Shown one piece after another: positions 18,750 to 28,723 of a DNA stretch of 64,000 bases; the first letter of the stretch is position 1, and the number at the start of each line of letters is the position of its first letter. Origin of the DNA: JAFCUW01 sp049897565 (GTDB taxonomy: Bacteria > Pseudomonadota > Gammaproteobacteria > Burkholderiales > Burkholderiaceae_D); contig NZ_JAFCWM010000017.1 of NCBI RefSeq assembly GCF_049897565.1, forward strand, positions 1-64,000, in the 5' to 3' direction. The notes beneath the pieces were generated by a model. It had not been told where the DNA came from, made no database searches, and saw only the letters and a list, made by a program, of their open reading frames with translations. The translations under genes were made by a program, and so were the position numbers.

Positions 18750-19727
18750 TTACTGTACCAATTCGAAGTCAATCGAGAATCTGCCCGGACGGAATAACAT
18801 AAACGCGGGGATAGCAAAGGCCATTCGCTGAGTCTCGTCGCCCCAAAAATGCATTCCATGGAGAGTACCGTTTTGCTCCATAACTGGGGAGCCACTATCG
18901 CCAGGCGCAGTATCGGCAAGAAACTGGTACGCAGCTTCAATTACAACGTCGCCACACCCCGGGTAGCGAAGAGGGACATTTGCCCATTCTTTTACGAACT
19001 GTGCAGCGCGGGGACCGTTTGGGGTAAAAATTGCGCAGGCGAGCGGACGATTAGTTCCAGGCTCAACATAGCGCGGCATCACGCCATTTGCGTTCCAAAA
19101 TATCTCTGATGCTGGATTTGCCAACGCAATTGCGGCATCTAGGCAGGGCTTGCCGAATGCCGACATCGTGAGGTACTCATACAGCCGACCAACGACGTTC
19201 GGAGAGGAGCGCGGGCGAATATATGTATCAGTAGCTTTAAGTTGCGGATTAAGCAGCGAGAGCGCTAGCACATGATGACAACCTAGTAAGAATCGATTGG
19301 TTGGTTGTTTTTTTTGGACCACTATGCAGCATGCCGCGCCGCGTAGCGATAGTGCTTGATTGGCTGTTGCAGATGAGCTTATGCCATTAGCCAAGTTTTG
19401 CATGGCGTGAGGGACTCCATTCCCGAGCTCCTCCACATCCGTCGGAATTTTGTAACGGGTCCGATTCATTCCATTGTGGACGTAGGCAGTAATATAAGGC
19501 GGCACCGGTTTAGCAATGCCGGCTTTCTTTTTATCTACTAAAAATCCGATGCATACCTCGGCTAAAACTTCGCCCCCCGTTTTCTTGTATCCTGCGCCGA
19601 TAGCGCATACGTCGAATTTCTTAATCAAGAATTTTCCTCGATTCGCGCAAACATGTCGAACAATTGCAAGTTTTTCATCCGGTGTCAATGCACTGAATTT
19701 ATTTGCAACTCGACGGGCTTGGTTCAT
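18750..19727 (-). CDS. Trypsin-like serine protease, no signal peptide
   Basis: A 325-residue protein with a recognisable chymotrypsin-fold triad: His151/152 in GCHHVLA, Asp197 in CLDAAIA and Ser278 in APGDSGSPV. The first about 120 residues form an extra N-terminal region (SALTPDEKLAIVRH) without a signal peptide, so it may act in the cytoplasm or be exported in another way. Its start overlaps the stop of the upstream lipoprotein gene as ATGA, so the two are coupled, and the DUF900 lipoprotein follows 55 bases downstream. Substrate unknown; the co-encoded lipoproteins are candidates. Confidence 0.8.
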   Translation of the reverse strand: MNQARRVANKFSALTPDEKLAIVRHVCANRGKFLIKKFDVCAIGAGYKKTGGEVLAEVCIGFLVDKKKAGIAKPVPPYITAYVHNGMNRTRYKIPTDVEELGNGVPHAMQNLANGISSSATANQALSLRGAACCIVVQKKQPTNRFLLGCHHVLALSLLNPQLKATDTYIRPRSSPNVVGRLYEYLTMSAFGKPCLDAAIALANPASEIFWNANGVMPRYVEPGTNRPLACAIFTPNGPRAAQFVKEWANVPLRYPGCGDVVIEAAYQFLADTAPGDSGSPVMEQNGTLHGMHFWGDETQRMAFAIPAFMLFRPGRFSIDFELVQ

Positions 19728-21103
19728 TTTTTTGCCTCGGTAATCTCGATGTCCTTTGGCTGGAACCGCGATTGCGATTCCGTCGAAAGAAATATCTTGA
19801 GTTGTTCCACCGTATTAAGTTCAGGAGGTTTGTTGGCGCCGCCTATTAAAGTCGTCGTTCCCTTAAGCTTTACGCCGTCTACTTTGAATCCGCTGAGCTT
19901 CCAATATTCCAGCGTGGGGCTCTTGCGGTTTGCAAGGAGTGCATTGGCGTTTTTTTCAAAATCCTGCACGTCAAAGTTTGCTGATTCTGTCTGATATGGT
20001 GAGGGTGGTGGCGCGTAACCCGTCGCCTCGCCTGTTGCTGGGTCGAAGTATCGCTGTAGATTCATTGGGCTGTCCCCGGAAGGCTTGGTTGCTTCCACGA
20101 CAACAACCTCATATGTATTGAATGCTACATTCGTGTAAGGGCGTAAGGGCAAGAACCTTCTTTGTCCTTCTGCTAAAGGGGTGGCGTCGCTAGCCCCTGT
20201 CACTTCTTTCGGCTTTAGAATTGGATAAAGCCCAGGCGCTGCCACCGTAACTTTCGTAATTTTTATCGACACCCTTGTCCCTGCAGTCATGGCTGCAGTA
20301 TCCAAGGCCCCTTGCGGAGCACCGGAAACAGCACTCAATGGCATGATTTTGCTCGTCGCCAATTTCCCAAGAGCTGCGAAACTGGTTGAATAAAAATCCA
20401 GCAGAGGTTTTACAACAGCACTGTTATCGATTTTGGCATCCAAGCCGTAAAGGCCCCATCCTTGTGTCATGGTAACCGCGATATTGGCGTTGCCTAGCCC
20501 TGGCTTACCCTGTACAACGTATTTTTCGTCAAAATCGGGCATCCACACGATATCGAAGAATCGCCTTCCCAGCGTCGGGGTAAATATCGCGGTCGTATTA
20601 GTAACTGATATTCCATACTTACCACTACTCGGCGTGTCAGTGGTGCTTGTAGTGGAGGGCTTTGCCGGTTCATCCTTTTCATCCACTTTTTTAGGTTCTC
20701 CGGGCGCGGCTGGGGTTGGCGTTGTCACCGGTGTTGTTTCGGTAGCTCCTTGCGGCGCGCCAGAAACCGTGTAAGCGTCCCTTGGATTTCGAACCGCGCT
20801 AATAGGAATTCGAGTTGCAATGTCCTTTCCTAAATCACTTTTAAATAAGCTCGACATTTCATTTTTGTCTTTGACATTGTCTATCAGTAAATATTTTCCG
20901 TCGGGTGAGAGTACTCCTGAAACCAGATAGGCCGTTGAGCCAATTACAAACGGTTCGAAAACCTGCACATAAGGACGGGGTAAATAGAATGGAATACCCT
21001 CAGGCTCCGGCTGAGTTGAAACCTTTAAGACCCTGACGCCAGCGCAGCCCCCTAAGACAAGTAATGATGCAGAAATCAAAAGGACATTGCTCGTGACGCG
21101 CAT
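19724..21103 (-). CDS. Large lipoprotein of unknown function
   Basis: A 459-residue protein. The ATG at 21103 is preceded by AAGGAGAAAC and opens a lipoprotein signal with lipobox VLGGC. An earlier in-frame start at 21184 would bury that signal and is rejected. A low-complexity Thr/Pro/Lys segment lies around residues 120-160. The heptad SGAPQGA occurs twice, flanking it. No catalytic domain is recognised. It is the first gene of a three-gene leftward operon with a serine protease and a DUF900 hydrolase. Possible roles are scaffold or protease substrate; both are inference. Confidence 0.75.
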   Translation of the reverse strand: MRVTSNVLLISASLLVLGGCAGVRVLKVSTQPEPEGIPFYLPRPYVQVFEPFVIGSTAYLVSGVLSPDGKYLLIDNVKDKNEMSSLFKSDLGKDIATRIPISAVRNPRDAYTVSGAPQGATETTPVTTPTPAAPGEPKKVDEKDEPAKPSTTSTTDTPSSGKYGISVTNTTAIFTPTLGRRFFDIVWMPDFDEKYVVQGKPGLGNANIAVTMTQGWGLYGLDAKIDNSAVVKPLLDFYSTSFAALGKLATSKIMPLSAVSGAPQGALDTAAMTAGTRVSIKITKVTVAAPGLYPILKPKEVTGASDATPLAEGQRRFLPLRPYTNVAFNTYEVVVVEATKPSGDSPMNLQRYFDPATGEATGYAPPPSPYQTESANFDVQDFEKNANALLANRKSPTLEYWKLSGFKVDGVKLKGTTTLIGGANKPPELNTVEQLKIFLSTESQSRFQPKDIEITEAKK

Positions 21104-21942
21104 ATGTTTCTCCTTGTTATTTTCTAGAAAAAGACCTGAAGCGAGACGCTGCTTATCGATGAGTGTAATGAGGGATGAGACCAACGGTCGACGTCCGGGT
21201 GCTGTGCAGATATCAATGCAGCCTACATCTCGTCCAATTATTGCAATTAAATCTACGCTATTTCATTTGGAAATGATACAAATTTGAAAACTATTGCGTT
21301 GGATTGTGGAGTATTTGCAACGTTGGAACTTAGTGTTAATTGCAACGCCAATGTTGATAGCCGTTAGGCAGTACGTAAAACGTTGCGCAGGTGGAACGTT
21401 GAAGAGCCAAACAGAGTGGTTTCCACCATTCCTATCCCCGCCCTCAAGGGCGGGTCAGTCCTTGCCGCCGGCGGGCCGGATGCCAAATCCGCATCCAACC
21501 AAAGCCTTTGAGCGTAAAGGCATTTTCGATGCCGTCAAGGGTTCCCTTCGCCGGGCGCCTACCTCCATTGACCGCACCGAAGATGCCGGTGCGCTGGAGT
21601 GTTGCCAACCGCCAGTTAGCTGTAACCGTGCGTGCCATCCAGCCCTTTCCGCGGATTAATACCAGGGGCTTGTTAGGGCCGACAAAACGTTGGCGGCGCG
21701 TGTTGACGGAGGTGCCATCGCTACGAGACCCGCCATACTACTTTGGTGCCCAGGCCGCCACCAGTTGGCCAAGCAGAACTTCATAGCAGTGGCGCGATGA
21801 GCGCTGAGGATTGAGCGCTGTGGGTTGGCTTGGGGGAAACCAGACCCTCTTCCGGACGTTGGTGTTGAGCATCCGATATACCAGGTGCAACGGGGTATGA
21901 TGTGTACCCTCTACTGACCAGCAATTTCATCAGGCATGCAGC
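21104..21942. other. Long intergenic region with a GC hairpin
   Basis: About 840 bases without a supportable gene. It includes the promoter side of the lipoprotein operon and a GC-rich hairpin at 21437-21454 (CCCGCCCT / AGGGCGGG) with no T run. Open frames around 21440-21790 on both strands lack ribosome sites and recognisable motifs; the segment may be the remnant of an older mobile element. Confidence 0.4.
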
Positions 21943-22293
21943 ATGGCACAATATGGCGAATGGACTCAAAAAGGCGCTACGCTAGGCGAGGTAACTGCTC
22001 AAGAAGAGTACGGCATGAGCCGGGAGTTGATTATCGCGGGCATCGAAATCGGTACGCTTGAATACCGGGACGGTGCGGTATGGGGCAATCCATATCTGCG
22101 GCTACTGCGGAGCCAACTCGAAGCCCATATTGCAGCGGAACTTGGTGCCGGCTATCTGGCCAACGTGAAGAACCAGGCTGAGCTGCGCGTGGTGCAAAAG
22201 GAAATCGCCGCGACCGCCAAGAAGCTGATGCAGCTTCAAACGCGGAGGACCGAGCTTGAGGCATCGTTGGTCAATGCGAGGAAAACAGACTGA
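21943..22293 (+). CDS. Hypothetical protein with HTH-like N terminus and coiled-coil C terminus
   Basis: A 116-residue protein. Residues 15-50 (VTAQEEYGMSRELIIAGI then YRDGAVWGNPYLR) look like a winged-helix or MerR-like reading of a small DNA-binding fold. Residues 75-112 form a charged heptad-like helix likely to be a coiled coil. I do not know a characterised homologue. Upstream AGGC is a modest ribosome site. It is a single gene in the island, with no close partner. Confidence 0.55.
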   Translation: MAQYGEWTQKGATLGEVTAQEEYGMSRELIIAGIEIGTLEYRDGAVWGNPYLRLLRSQLEAHIAAELGAGYLANVKNQAELRVVQKEIAATAKKLMQLQTRRTELEASLVNARKTD

Positions 22294-22618
22294 CTGTCGG
22301 AGGTTAGTCTGTTACAGGCGGCGAGACGAGAAGGAGTATCCAGATAATCACGATGAGGGGTATGTCTGCTTGAAAGCGTTGCATGACGACCTTCAACAGG
22401 GATACGATGAAACCTACCCGAAACGACCACCTCCTAGGAGGCGCGCTGTTGGCTCATAGGCTAGAAAAACCCGTCGGCCAATTGCAGTTGATTTGCTCGC
22501 GGCAGCATCGCCCCGTTGCTGTACATGCCGAGTCCTGCGGAGCTGGTCGTGACAAGCGCTATCGGCCTCATTTGCCGCCGACAGCAGCTATTTTAACCTC
22601 GACACGAATTCGATTTGA
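22294..22618. other. intergenic, no gene supported
   Basis: About 325 bases between two small hypothetical genes on the same strand. No open frame with a credible start is present and no RNA gene or terminator was recognised. Confidence 0.4.
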
Positions 22619-22915
22619 ATGACCAAAGTTCCGCCAAAACTTCAACCCTGGTTTGACGCGCGGCGTCGGTTCAAATTGAGCCACGCGGAAATCCAGATGG
22701 CCCGTGAGCTGGGATTAAATCCAAAGAAATTCAGTTCCTTGGCCACCGAGACGCAACAGCCATGGAAGCTCCCGCTCCGCGAATTCATTGCCGAATGCTA
22801 TTTCAAGTGCTTCAAGCGTGCGCTGCCGGAACACGTGCGAACCCTCGAGCGGGTAGTCGACGCCGATGTTGTTCGGCGAGAACTATCGAATTGTACGCCG
22901 GGTACCCAGACCTAA
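22619..22915 (+). CDS. Conserved small hypothetical protein
   Basis: A 98-residue basic protein with the pattern FKLSHAEIQMARELGLNPKK followed by QPWKLPLREFIAE, which I recall from small conserved proteins of unknown function across proteobacteria. The first half could be a helix-turn-helix. There is no strong ribosome site. It runs convergent with the H-NS-like gene. Confidence 0.55.
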   Translation: MTKVPPKLQPWFDARRRFKLSHAEIQMARELGLNPKKFSSLATETQQPWKLPLREFIAECYFKCFKRALPEHVRTLERVVDADVVRRELSNCTPGTQT

Positions 22916-22989
22916 TTTAACTTGACCCAGGTCTGAATCGCGGCTAGGGCATGCAGGGTATGTGCGGCTGGGCCGGCCTCTGAATCGAA

Positions 22990-23286
22990 TTAGTTCGCAA
23001 TCCGAAACTGCTCCTTGTCCTTACCAACAAGCCAGCGTGGCGCACGACCACGGCCCGTCCAGGTCTCGCCAGTTTCAGGGTTCTTGAATTGCGCTGCGAC
23101 CGAGCCCTTGGCTTTCGTAGCCTTCGTACTGCGCGCGGAAGAGAGGTCGGCAACGGTAACTCCATGCAGTTGCATCAAGTCCTTAATTGTCTTGATTGCG
23201 CCATTGATTTCATCTTTGCGGGCAGCTTCTGCGAGGGATTGCAATTTTGCGATTTGTTCAACATACTCTGCGTACGATGGCATCAT
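22990..23286 (-). CDS. H-NS family nucleoid protein
   Basis: A 98-residue H-NS-type protein. The N-terminal half (YAEYVEQIAKLQSLAEAARK) is a dimerising helix, and the C-terminal DNA-binding motif TWTGRGRAPRWLVG contains the AT-hook-like GRGRAP core that inserts into the minor groove. Two adjacent ATG codons at 23286 and 23283 follow GGAAAA; either may be used. The same frame extends further upstream but that part has no H-NS similarity. H-NS proteins silence AT-rich horizontally acquired DNA, so an island-borne copy may control its own element. Confidence 0.92.
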   Translation of the reverse strand: MMPSYAEYVEQIAKLQSLAEAARKDEINGAIKTIKDLMQLHGVTVADLSSARSTKATKAKGSVAAQFKNPETGETWTGRGRAPRWLVGKDKEQFRIAN

Positions 23287-23460
23287 TTTTCCAATATGGT
23301 CGGTAGGGGTTTGAAGCGGCGATTGAATATACACGCAATGTAACACGTCGACAAGGGGGCCGGCAAATCTGAAGTAATTTTCACTGATTGGCGACGAGAG
23401 TGACCTGTTCAATTGGCGCTCGCGCTTATTTACTGATGAAAGCTACTTTCACTCGTTCGC

Positions 23461-23544
23461 ATGAATGGACGCTGTGCGATGGATTTGGGGCGATTAAGCG
23501 ATGAGATGGATGAGCTGTTCGAGGAGTTTCAGGTTAAGGACTGA
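23461..23544 (+). CDS. Possible 27-residue acidic peptide
   Basis: A short frame from ATG 23461 to TGA 23542-23544 ends in a strongly amphipathic acidic helix (LSDEMDELFEEFQ). There is no clear ribosome site, and it may be the tail of a lost gene. Listed because it is the only coherent reading in the 250-base gap before the OLD nuclease gene. Confidence 0.2.
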   Translation: MNGRCAMDLGRLSDEMDELFEEFQVKD

Positions 23545-23664
23545 CGAGTCGTTGCCGTGCCGCTAAAAGGGCCGAATTGTATCACAATGACAATTCGAAG
23601 ACCCATCGTCGTAGCCATCAACTTGAGCTGACGGTTTCACTTACACTATCCATAGGGATGCCAC

Positions 23665-25275
23665 ATGAAGATTTCGAGGCTCGCGATACAGAACTTCCGT
23701 TCGCTCAAGGAGGTCGAGTTTTCTCCCGGTGGCTTCAATATCCTCGTTGGTCGCAATAACCATGGAAAGTCAAACATCTTCGAAGCGATTGAGTGGTTTT
23801 ACTCCGGCAAGGGCGACCCGAATGAGATAAGGTTCTCTGGGGCTGCACTCGACGACGAAACGGTTGTCGAAGTCGAGTTTTCCGGTGCACAGTTGGGCAT
23901 AAGCCGCATCTCGAATGCGGAAAACCAGCAGAAGCTAAAGAATGTCATCGGCGACCTTGATGTTCTTCGAGTGCGTCGGACCAACAAGGATTTAAAGAAC
24001 CGTTACGTCTACAACGTTAAGGATGATAAGTGGCAAAAGCAGCCTACAGGCGCAGACAGTGCGTTCAATAATTGCATCCCCCGTTTTGAGTTCGTCCTGA
24101 CAGACAAAAGTCTCAAGGAGGTATCTGCTTTCAAGACCACCACTCCAATAGGTCAAATGCTTAGCAGTGTGGTGTCCGAAGCTCTTGAGAAGGACACGCG
24201 CTACATCGAATTCAAGGAGAAGTTCGAGGAGCTCTTCCAGTCGCCAGATTCAAGCGTGCGAAGACTGTTGCAAGAAACGAGTGAGCGCGTTAGGGCGCAT
24301 CTCGCACTTCAGTTTCCGGACTGCACTTCCCTTGAGTTCAAGGTGGAGATTCCTCCATTCGAGGAGTTTCTCAAGAGTTACACGACAACCGTCGACGACG
24401 GTGTAGAAACAAGCGCGGATGCCAAAGGCGATGGGATGCAACGTGCCCTGATGCTCGCTATCATCAGGGCCCACGCCGACACCCGCCGCGAAGATGCATT
24501 AGGGAAGGCGTTCCTGTTCTTCATAGATGAGGCGGAACTGCATCTCCATCCAACGGCGCAGCGGCAGCTTAAGAACGCCTTAAGCAGCTTGGCCGACGGC
24601 GTAGACCAGGTATTTATAACAACGCATTCGTCGGTTTTCTTGTCGGACAGGCACGCTCAGCAAGTAGAATTTGTCGTTGAAAAGGAGGAGGGAGCGACGA
24701 CTGTCCAACGCATGACTAATCGCGAGCGGATGCGTACAGTTTATGACCTTTTAGGTGGTAGCCCGACAGACCTTTTATTGCCTGCCAACTTTCTGGTTGT
24801 CGAAGGGCCAAGCGAGGTCAAGTTTCTCGAGTTGGTGTGTTCGCGCCATTATTCGGACAAGCCGCGCATTCATATCGTTGCTGCTGATGGTGATGATGAG
24901 CGCCAAGCTCAATACCTTTCGGCCATCATGAAGACGTATGCTCCGCTTGGCGATTCGCCGATATATAAGAGCCGTGCGGTACTGCTGTTCGACAGCCCAA
25001 CCGGACCAGAGAAAGCACGGCGGTTGGAGGCGTTTTTAAATGAACACCCCGACATCCGTGACAGTGGACGTGCCCATACCCTGCCAGCGTTAGGCCTGGA
25101 GGATTACTACCCCATTGGACTTCGCAACCAACATGCCAATGTTCAGCAAAAGGTGAAACTAGCCGGTATCATGGGCAAGAACATTACCCGAGAATCATTC
25201 GAGCAAGATATGCTGGTAGCGTATGCCGCTCTTGGGGCATGTTGGGATAAGGCCTATGGCGTAGCATCCTTATGA
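23665..25275 (+). CDS. OLD-family AAA ATPase/TOPRIM nuclease
   Basis: A 536-residue protein. The ABC-type ATPase begins MKISRLAIQNFRSL, with Walker A GRNNHGKSN (29-37) and Walker B FFIDEAELHLHP (Asp288, Glu289) followed by the H-loop TTHSSVF. The TOPRIM nuclease follows with VVEGPSEVKFLE (Glu380) and ADGDDE (Asp408, Asp410). OLD proteins are DNA nucleases used against phages (P2 Old, GajA of Gabija, retron-associated enzymes). The Gabija partner, a UvrD-like helicase, is not next to it, so it is better seen as a stand-alone class 1 OLD nuclease, or as paired with the unknown gene downstream. Confidence 0.88.
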   Translation: MKISRLAIQNFRSLKEVEFSPGGFNILVGRNNHGKSNIFEAIEWFYSGKGDPNEIRFSGAALDDETVVEVEFSGAQLGISRISNAENQQKLKNVIGDLDVLRVRRTNKDLKNRYVYNVKDDKWQKQPTGADSAFNNCIPRFEFVLTDKSLKEVSAFKTTTPIGQMLSSVVSEALEKDTRYIEFKEKFEELFQSPDSSVRRLLQETSERVRAHLALQFPDCTSLEFKVEIPPFEEFLKSYTTTVDDGVETSADAKGDGMQRALMLAIIRAHADTRREDALGKAFLFFIDEAELHLHPTAQRQLKNALSSLADGVDQVFITTHSSVFLSDRHAQQVEFVVEKEEGATTVQRMTNRERMRTVYDLLGGSPTDLLLPANFLVVEGPSEVKFLELVCSRHYSDKPRIHIVAADGDDERQAQYLSAIMKTYAPLGDSPIYKSRAVLLFDSPTGPEKARRLEAFLNEHPDIRDSGRAHTLPALGLEDYYPIGLRNQHANVQQKVKLAGIMGKNITRESFEQDMLVAYAALGACWDKAYGVASL

Positions 25276-25459
25276 GCCGCGCCCGCAATGAACGTGGGAG
25301 CGCTTGAATTGGCGAATTGACCGCTACCAGCCGAAAGCATTGTTTTATAAATTTGATGACAATTTCACATGCACGCGATTATCCGACCTGGCCACCACCG
25401 TAGTCGTGGAAATCTCCAGTCTTGATTAATTTTAGTAGAAATATTCTCTCTTACAAAAA

Positions 25460-26329
25460 ATGACTCCTGCCGAATTTGAAGAAAAAGACTACGAAGGTCC
25501 ATTATATAATCAGTTGCTTTGTGGAAATCACAGAATTAATACCCCCGGACAGGTATTTGAGAATGCGTTGGGGATTGATTGCTCGTTGGAGGCGCATCAC
25601 GCTATTTTTTGGGATTACTTTAACTTTAAAAACATCCCTAACGGTATTCTATTAACGGACTATAGGTGGGGGTGGGTCCACCGGAGACATGGTAAGAAAT
25701 TGAGGATTTCGAAGTTCCCGGTAAATCTGTTGATACAAGCTAAGCGTCCAGACACCTTGGTTGGCCCAAATGGAAAATTTATCACGCTGGGAATTCCGAA
25801 TGGATACTGGCGTTTCGAAATCAACAAGCACCAGCAATCGCTTTTGAATAAATTGTCGCGTCGACTGAACCATCGTGCGTTGGTAGTATATGCCTCGCCG
25901 GCCTTCGATACATGGAATGATTTAGATAATTACATGGAGTCCCAACAAATAGTCGAGAACTCGTCGTTCGTTAATGTAGAGCGGATGAACGGTCATCATA
26001 CTTGGAATTATAATAAAGCGGGCTGTGTTGGAGTGGGTGCTTCTGAGCCGGAAGAAATAATAGATAAGAGTTTTCAAGAACAATTAATATCAAAGTTGGC
26101 CGAAAGCAAAGATGATTTGGACCCGTTCGAGCATTTATTGCTTTTAGATAATGCGATTCAAGAAGTGATTGCTTCCGACCCTTACAATCCAATATGTGTG
26201 TCGTTCTACAGGCGTTTGAATTCAATTGTTTTGCCTAAGGAAAACGAAGTAATGTTGCGGTTTTTAAGGGTAAAGATATTTTTTTACCTCAATAATGTTG
26301 AATGGTTTGGTGCTCATCGCGAGCGTTAA
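25460..26329 (+). CDS. AT-rich hypothetical protein, possible PD-(D/E)XK nuclease
   Basis: A 289-residue protein with base composition clearly more AT-rich than its neighbours, a sign of recent transfer. Near the N terminus, EEKDYEGPLYNQL, ENALGIDCSL and then NLLIQAKRP have the order and spacing of a restriction-type nuclease core (helix Glu, Asp, Q-x-K). This is suggestive, not proof. It begins 184 bases after the OLD nuclease gene on the same strand. The ribosome site is weak (run of A before the ATG). Confidence 0.6.
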   Translation: MTPAEFEEKDYEGPLYNQLLCGNHRINTPGQVFENALGIDCSLEAHHAIFWDYFNFKNIPNGILLTDYRWGWVHRRHGKKLRISKFPVNLLIQAKRPDTLVGPNGKFITLGIPNGYWRFEINKHQQSLLNKLSRRLNHRALVVYASPAFDTWNDLDNYMESQQIVENSSFVNVERMNGHHTWNYNKAGCVGVGASEPEEIIDKSFQEQLISKLAESKDDLDPFEHLLLLDNAIQEVIASDPYNPICVSFYRRLNSIVLPKENEVMLRFLRVKIFFYLNNVEWFGAHRER

Positions 26330-26887
26330 TTTCGAAAATAATAAATATCAATTTGCCTGGGGATGCAAAATTCGGTCTAATCCTACTTTGGATTTTTGGC
26401 ATGATTTATGAGCTGGAGGAACGCAGAGAATTTTTCCTAGATAGGCGGGTGCGTCGGCCAGAAGCCACGATTTACCAATCCGGCCGACGTCAACCATTCT
26501 GCGAAAGGCAATTCACATCGATTAGCCAAGCCTACACAGCTGGTCGCCTACGCGCATCAAAATCTTCCCTTCACTGTTCATAATCCGTTTTATCTTTGCC
26601 ATTTGTATAGTTGGCGAAGGCGCAACCCGCATTCATATCCTCTGCGACTTTGGGCGATAGTGAAATGTTCCCTGTTCGCTTTCACATACAGGAGTCACCC
26701 GCTCTATCATTATTTTCGGTCCACAACACTCTTAGTGTGAGTGTGACCTAACCCACATGGGGGAGTTCAATGTTTCTGTAGCTAAGCTGAAAAACGAAAA
26801 GCCCCGAAGTGCGGTTTAACTGATGCATATCACGGTGGTCGACAACTAATCTTACAGCCGGAGACTTCCCGCCATGCAATTCGATGC
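26330..26887. other. intergenic, no gene supported
   Basis: About 560 bases between convergent genes (AT-rich hypothetical gene and integrase). No open frame with a start signal is present and no tRNA-like repeat was seen. It may hold terminators, but no strong hairpin with a T run was identified. Confidence 0.4.
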
Positions 26888-28618
26888 TCATTTCGTCGCC
26901 GAATTGCGTTTCTCTTTTCTCCAATATCCTACGCCGGGCTGCCAAGGAAGAGCTGGAAGCGCTGGAAATTTAATCTTGCTGAACTCTTCATGTATCACGT
27001 GGAATGGAACGCCCGAGCCGTAATTATCCGTTATAGTGCCGTCGCCGCTGGCATGACCAAGTATGCGTTTCATGGGTTTGGTATCTATCTTAACGGCTTC
27101 CATGAGGTCCTTCATGTTGTGCCTGAGCGAATACAGGACCTTTTTTGGCGAGGTAAAGCCAAGCTCGGTCTTGTAGCGCCCGAACCATTTGGAGAACGCG
27201 CCGCCCAATTTTCCGTGAAAGTCTTTGGATAAAGTAGGGAACAGGCGCGTTGAATCTTGACCCCGTACCCATTCGACGTATCGGAGAAAGCCAAGTTCAA
27301 TCAATTCCTTGGCAATCGGAAGTTGCCGACGGGATGAGTTATTTTTGAGCAAGCGTTTTTCACGCGCATCTTTCTCGCTGTTCGAGTCGTCTTCGAACAG
27401 ACAGTCATCGCCGTCCAGCAAATCGGTGATGACGAAGCGCCAGCCGAGCTTTTCGTCTCGTTGAATATCAGAAAGCTCTAATCCTGCGATTTCTTCAGGA
27501 CGAGCTCCCGTATAAAACATCATGAGAGGAATCCAATATGAAGCCTCACCCGCCTGGCCGGATGAGCGCAGGTGTTGAGTAAACACTGATGAGCCGAAAA
27601 GGACGTCGATATCCTGCAGTGTGAATGGCAGACGCTTTTTCTCTCCTTTTTCCTTCTTGGACTCCTTGAACCCCAACGTATTTTCAGCAGGATTACTCAA
27701 GAGTAAGTTTTTGCCAACGGCGATTCTAAAAATCTCCTTTAGTTTGTTGATGCGGCCGTTAATGGTCGGCACTTCGAGCTCCGCCTTCTTCATGCCGCTT
27801 ACAAATTCCGAGATGTGCTTTGGAGTCAGTTCCGCAGGGCCTTTCAAGTTTAGGTCGGCAGCAAACATCTTCAGTTGTCCCCACGGCGTCTGGTAGCCTA
27901 TAACCGTGGATTTGGGACGGTCATTTACGTAATCTTGCCATGACTTGAACACTTCATCCCATCCTGAACCAGTGGAGGTTTCGATTCCGATTTTTGCTGG
28001 GTGTGAGACCTCGGGGGCGACAACGTCGGTGTTGACGGCGTTACCCGCTTGCCGTGACAATTGAAGGTCCAAGGTCTTCACGACGGTTTCGAGGAAGATG
28101 TAGCCAGCCTTTTGGGCTGCTTCAGCGCTCAGCTCGGCATCGAGACCGCAAAGGTGCATGAAGCCGAGCATTGCCGGCAAAATCGGTTTGACCTGCCCAC
28201 GCGCAAGCAATTTCCCGAGCTCCGTGCGCTGTTGCGCGAGAACTTCTCCATGTTCATCGAACTCGTCTTCGTCCATTCCATTTTGGCGGACCTCCGCGTC
28301 GCGTAGCAGGACTCGGTGAGCCCAGTACTGCGCAAGGCCGCAAATCTGCTCGTCGGTCAACGATTTAACATGGGATAGCTTTAATGCTTCATTGCGCTCT
28401 TTCAGCGAAACAGAGTGTGCGGCAAACTCGGCGTCGATGCGAACCTGTTCAAGTCGAAGCCGTTTGGTTGCTTCCCCTTTGTCTGAAGTGCGCAGGCTTC
28501 GAACGATTTCGGCCTTGCCGGTAGGGTAAGCTGACAAAATTGCTGTGGGGATGCGGCGGCGAATGTAGAAATTGCCAGTTTTTCCGCGGGAGAAGAGATG
28601 CTCTGATGTAGATTTCAC
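26888..28618 (-). CDS. Tyrosine recombinase (site-specific integrase)
   Basis: A 576-residue phage-type integrase. The N-terminal segment FYIRRRIPTAIL is a typical arm-binding start; a core-binding helical region follows from about 230. The catalytic domain has Arg in YTGARPEEIAGL, the RHNM box in YSLRHNMKDLM, and His/Tyr in ILGHASGDGTITDNYG. I chose the GTG at 28618, preceded by GGAG; the open frame continues upstream only by reading through the tRNA-His gene. Position directly behind the tRNA-His 3' end indicates integration there, so this gene marks one end of the island. Confidence 0.93.
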   Translation of the reverse strand: MKSTSEHLFSRGKTGNFYIRRRIPTAILSAYPTGKAEIVRSLRTSDKGEATKRLRLEQVRIDAEFAAHSVSLKERNEALKLSHVKSLTDEQICGLAQYWAHRVLLRDAEVRQNGMDEDEFDEHGEVLAQQRTELGKLLARGQVKPILPAMLGFMHLCGLDAELSAEAAQKAGYIFLETVVKTLDLQLSRQAGNAVNTDVVAPEVSHPAKIGIETSTGSGWDEVFKSWQDYVNDRPKSTVIGYQTPWGQLKMFAADLNLKGPAELTPKHISEFVSGMKKAELEVPTINGRINKLKEIFRIAVGKNLLLSNPAENTLGFKESKKEKGEKKRLPFTLQDIDVLFGSSVFTQHLRSSGQAGEASYWIPLMMFYTGARPEEIAGLELSDIQRDEKLGWRFVITDLLDGDDCLFEDDSNSEKDAREKRLLKNNSSRRQLPIAKELIELGFLRYVEWVRGQDSTRLFPTLSKDFHGKLGGAFSKWFGRYKTELGFTSPKKVLYSLRHNMKDLMEAVKIDTKPMKRILGHASGDGTITDNYGSGVPFHVIHEEFSKIKFPALPALPWQPGVGYWRKEKRNSATK

Positions 28619-28723
28619 GTTTTTGCTCCAGTCTGTTGTTGTGTAACAGGCTGTGTAGCAACTACGCTTATTTATCTTATATTCCGCCTTGCATTTCAAT
28701 GAAATCAAGGGGTTATGAAGAAA

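Noticed and set aside
21440..21790. Small overlapping frames that might be a transposase remnant
   Set aside because: No transposase motif or terminal repeat could be identified; reported only as a gene-free region with a hairpin.
23665..26329. A Gabija (GajA-GajB) system
   Set aside because: The first protein is OLD-like, but the neighbour lacks UvrD helicase motifs and is AT-rich and unrelated.
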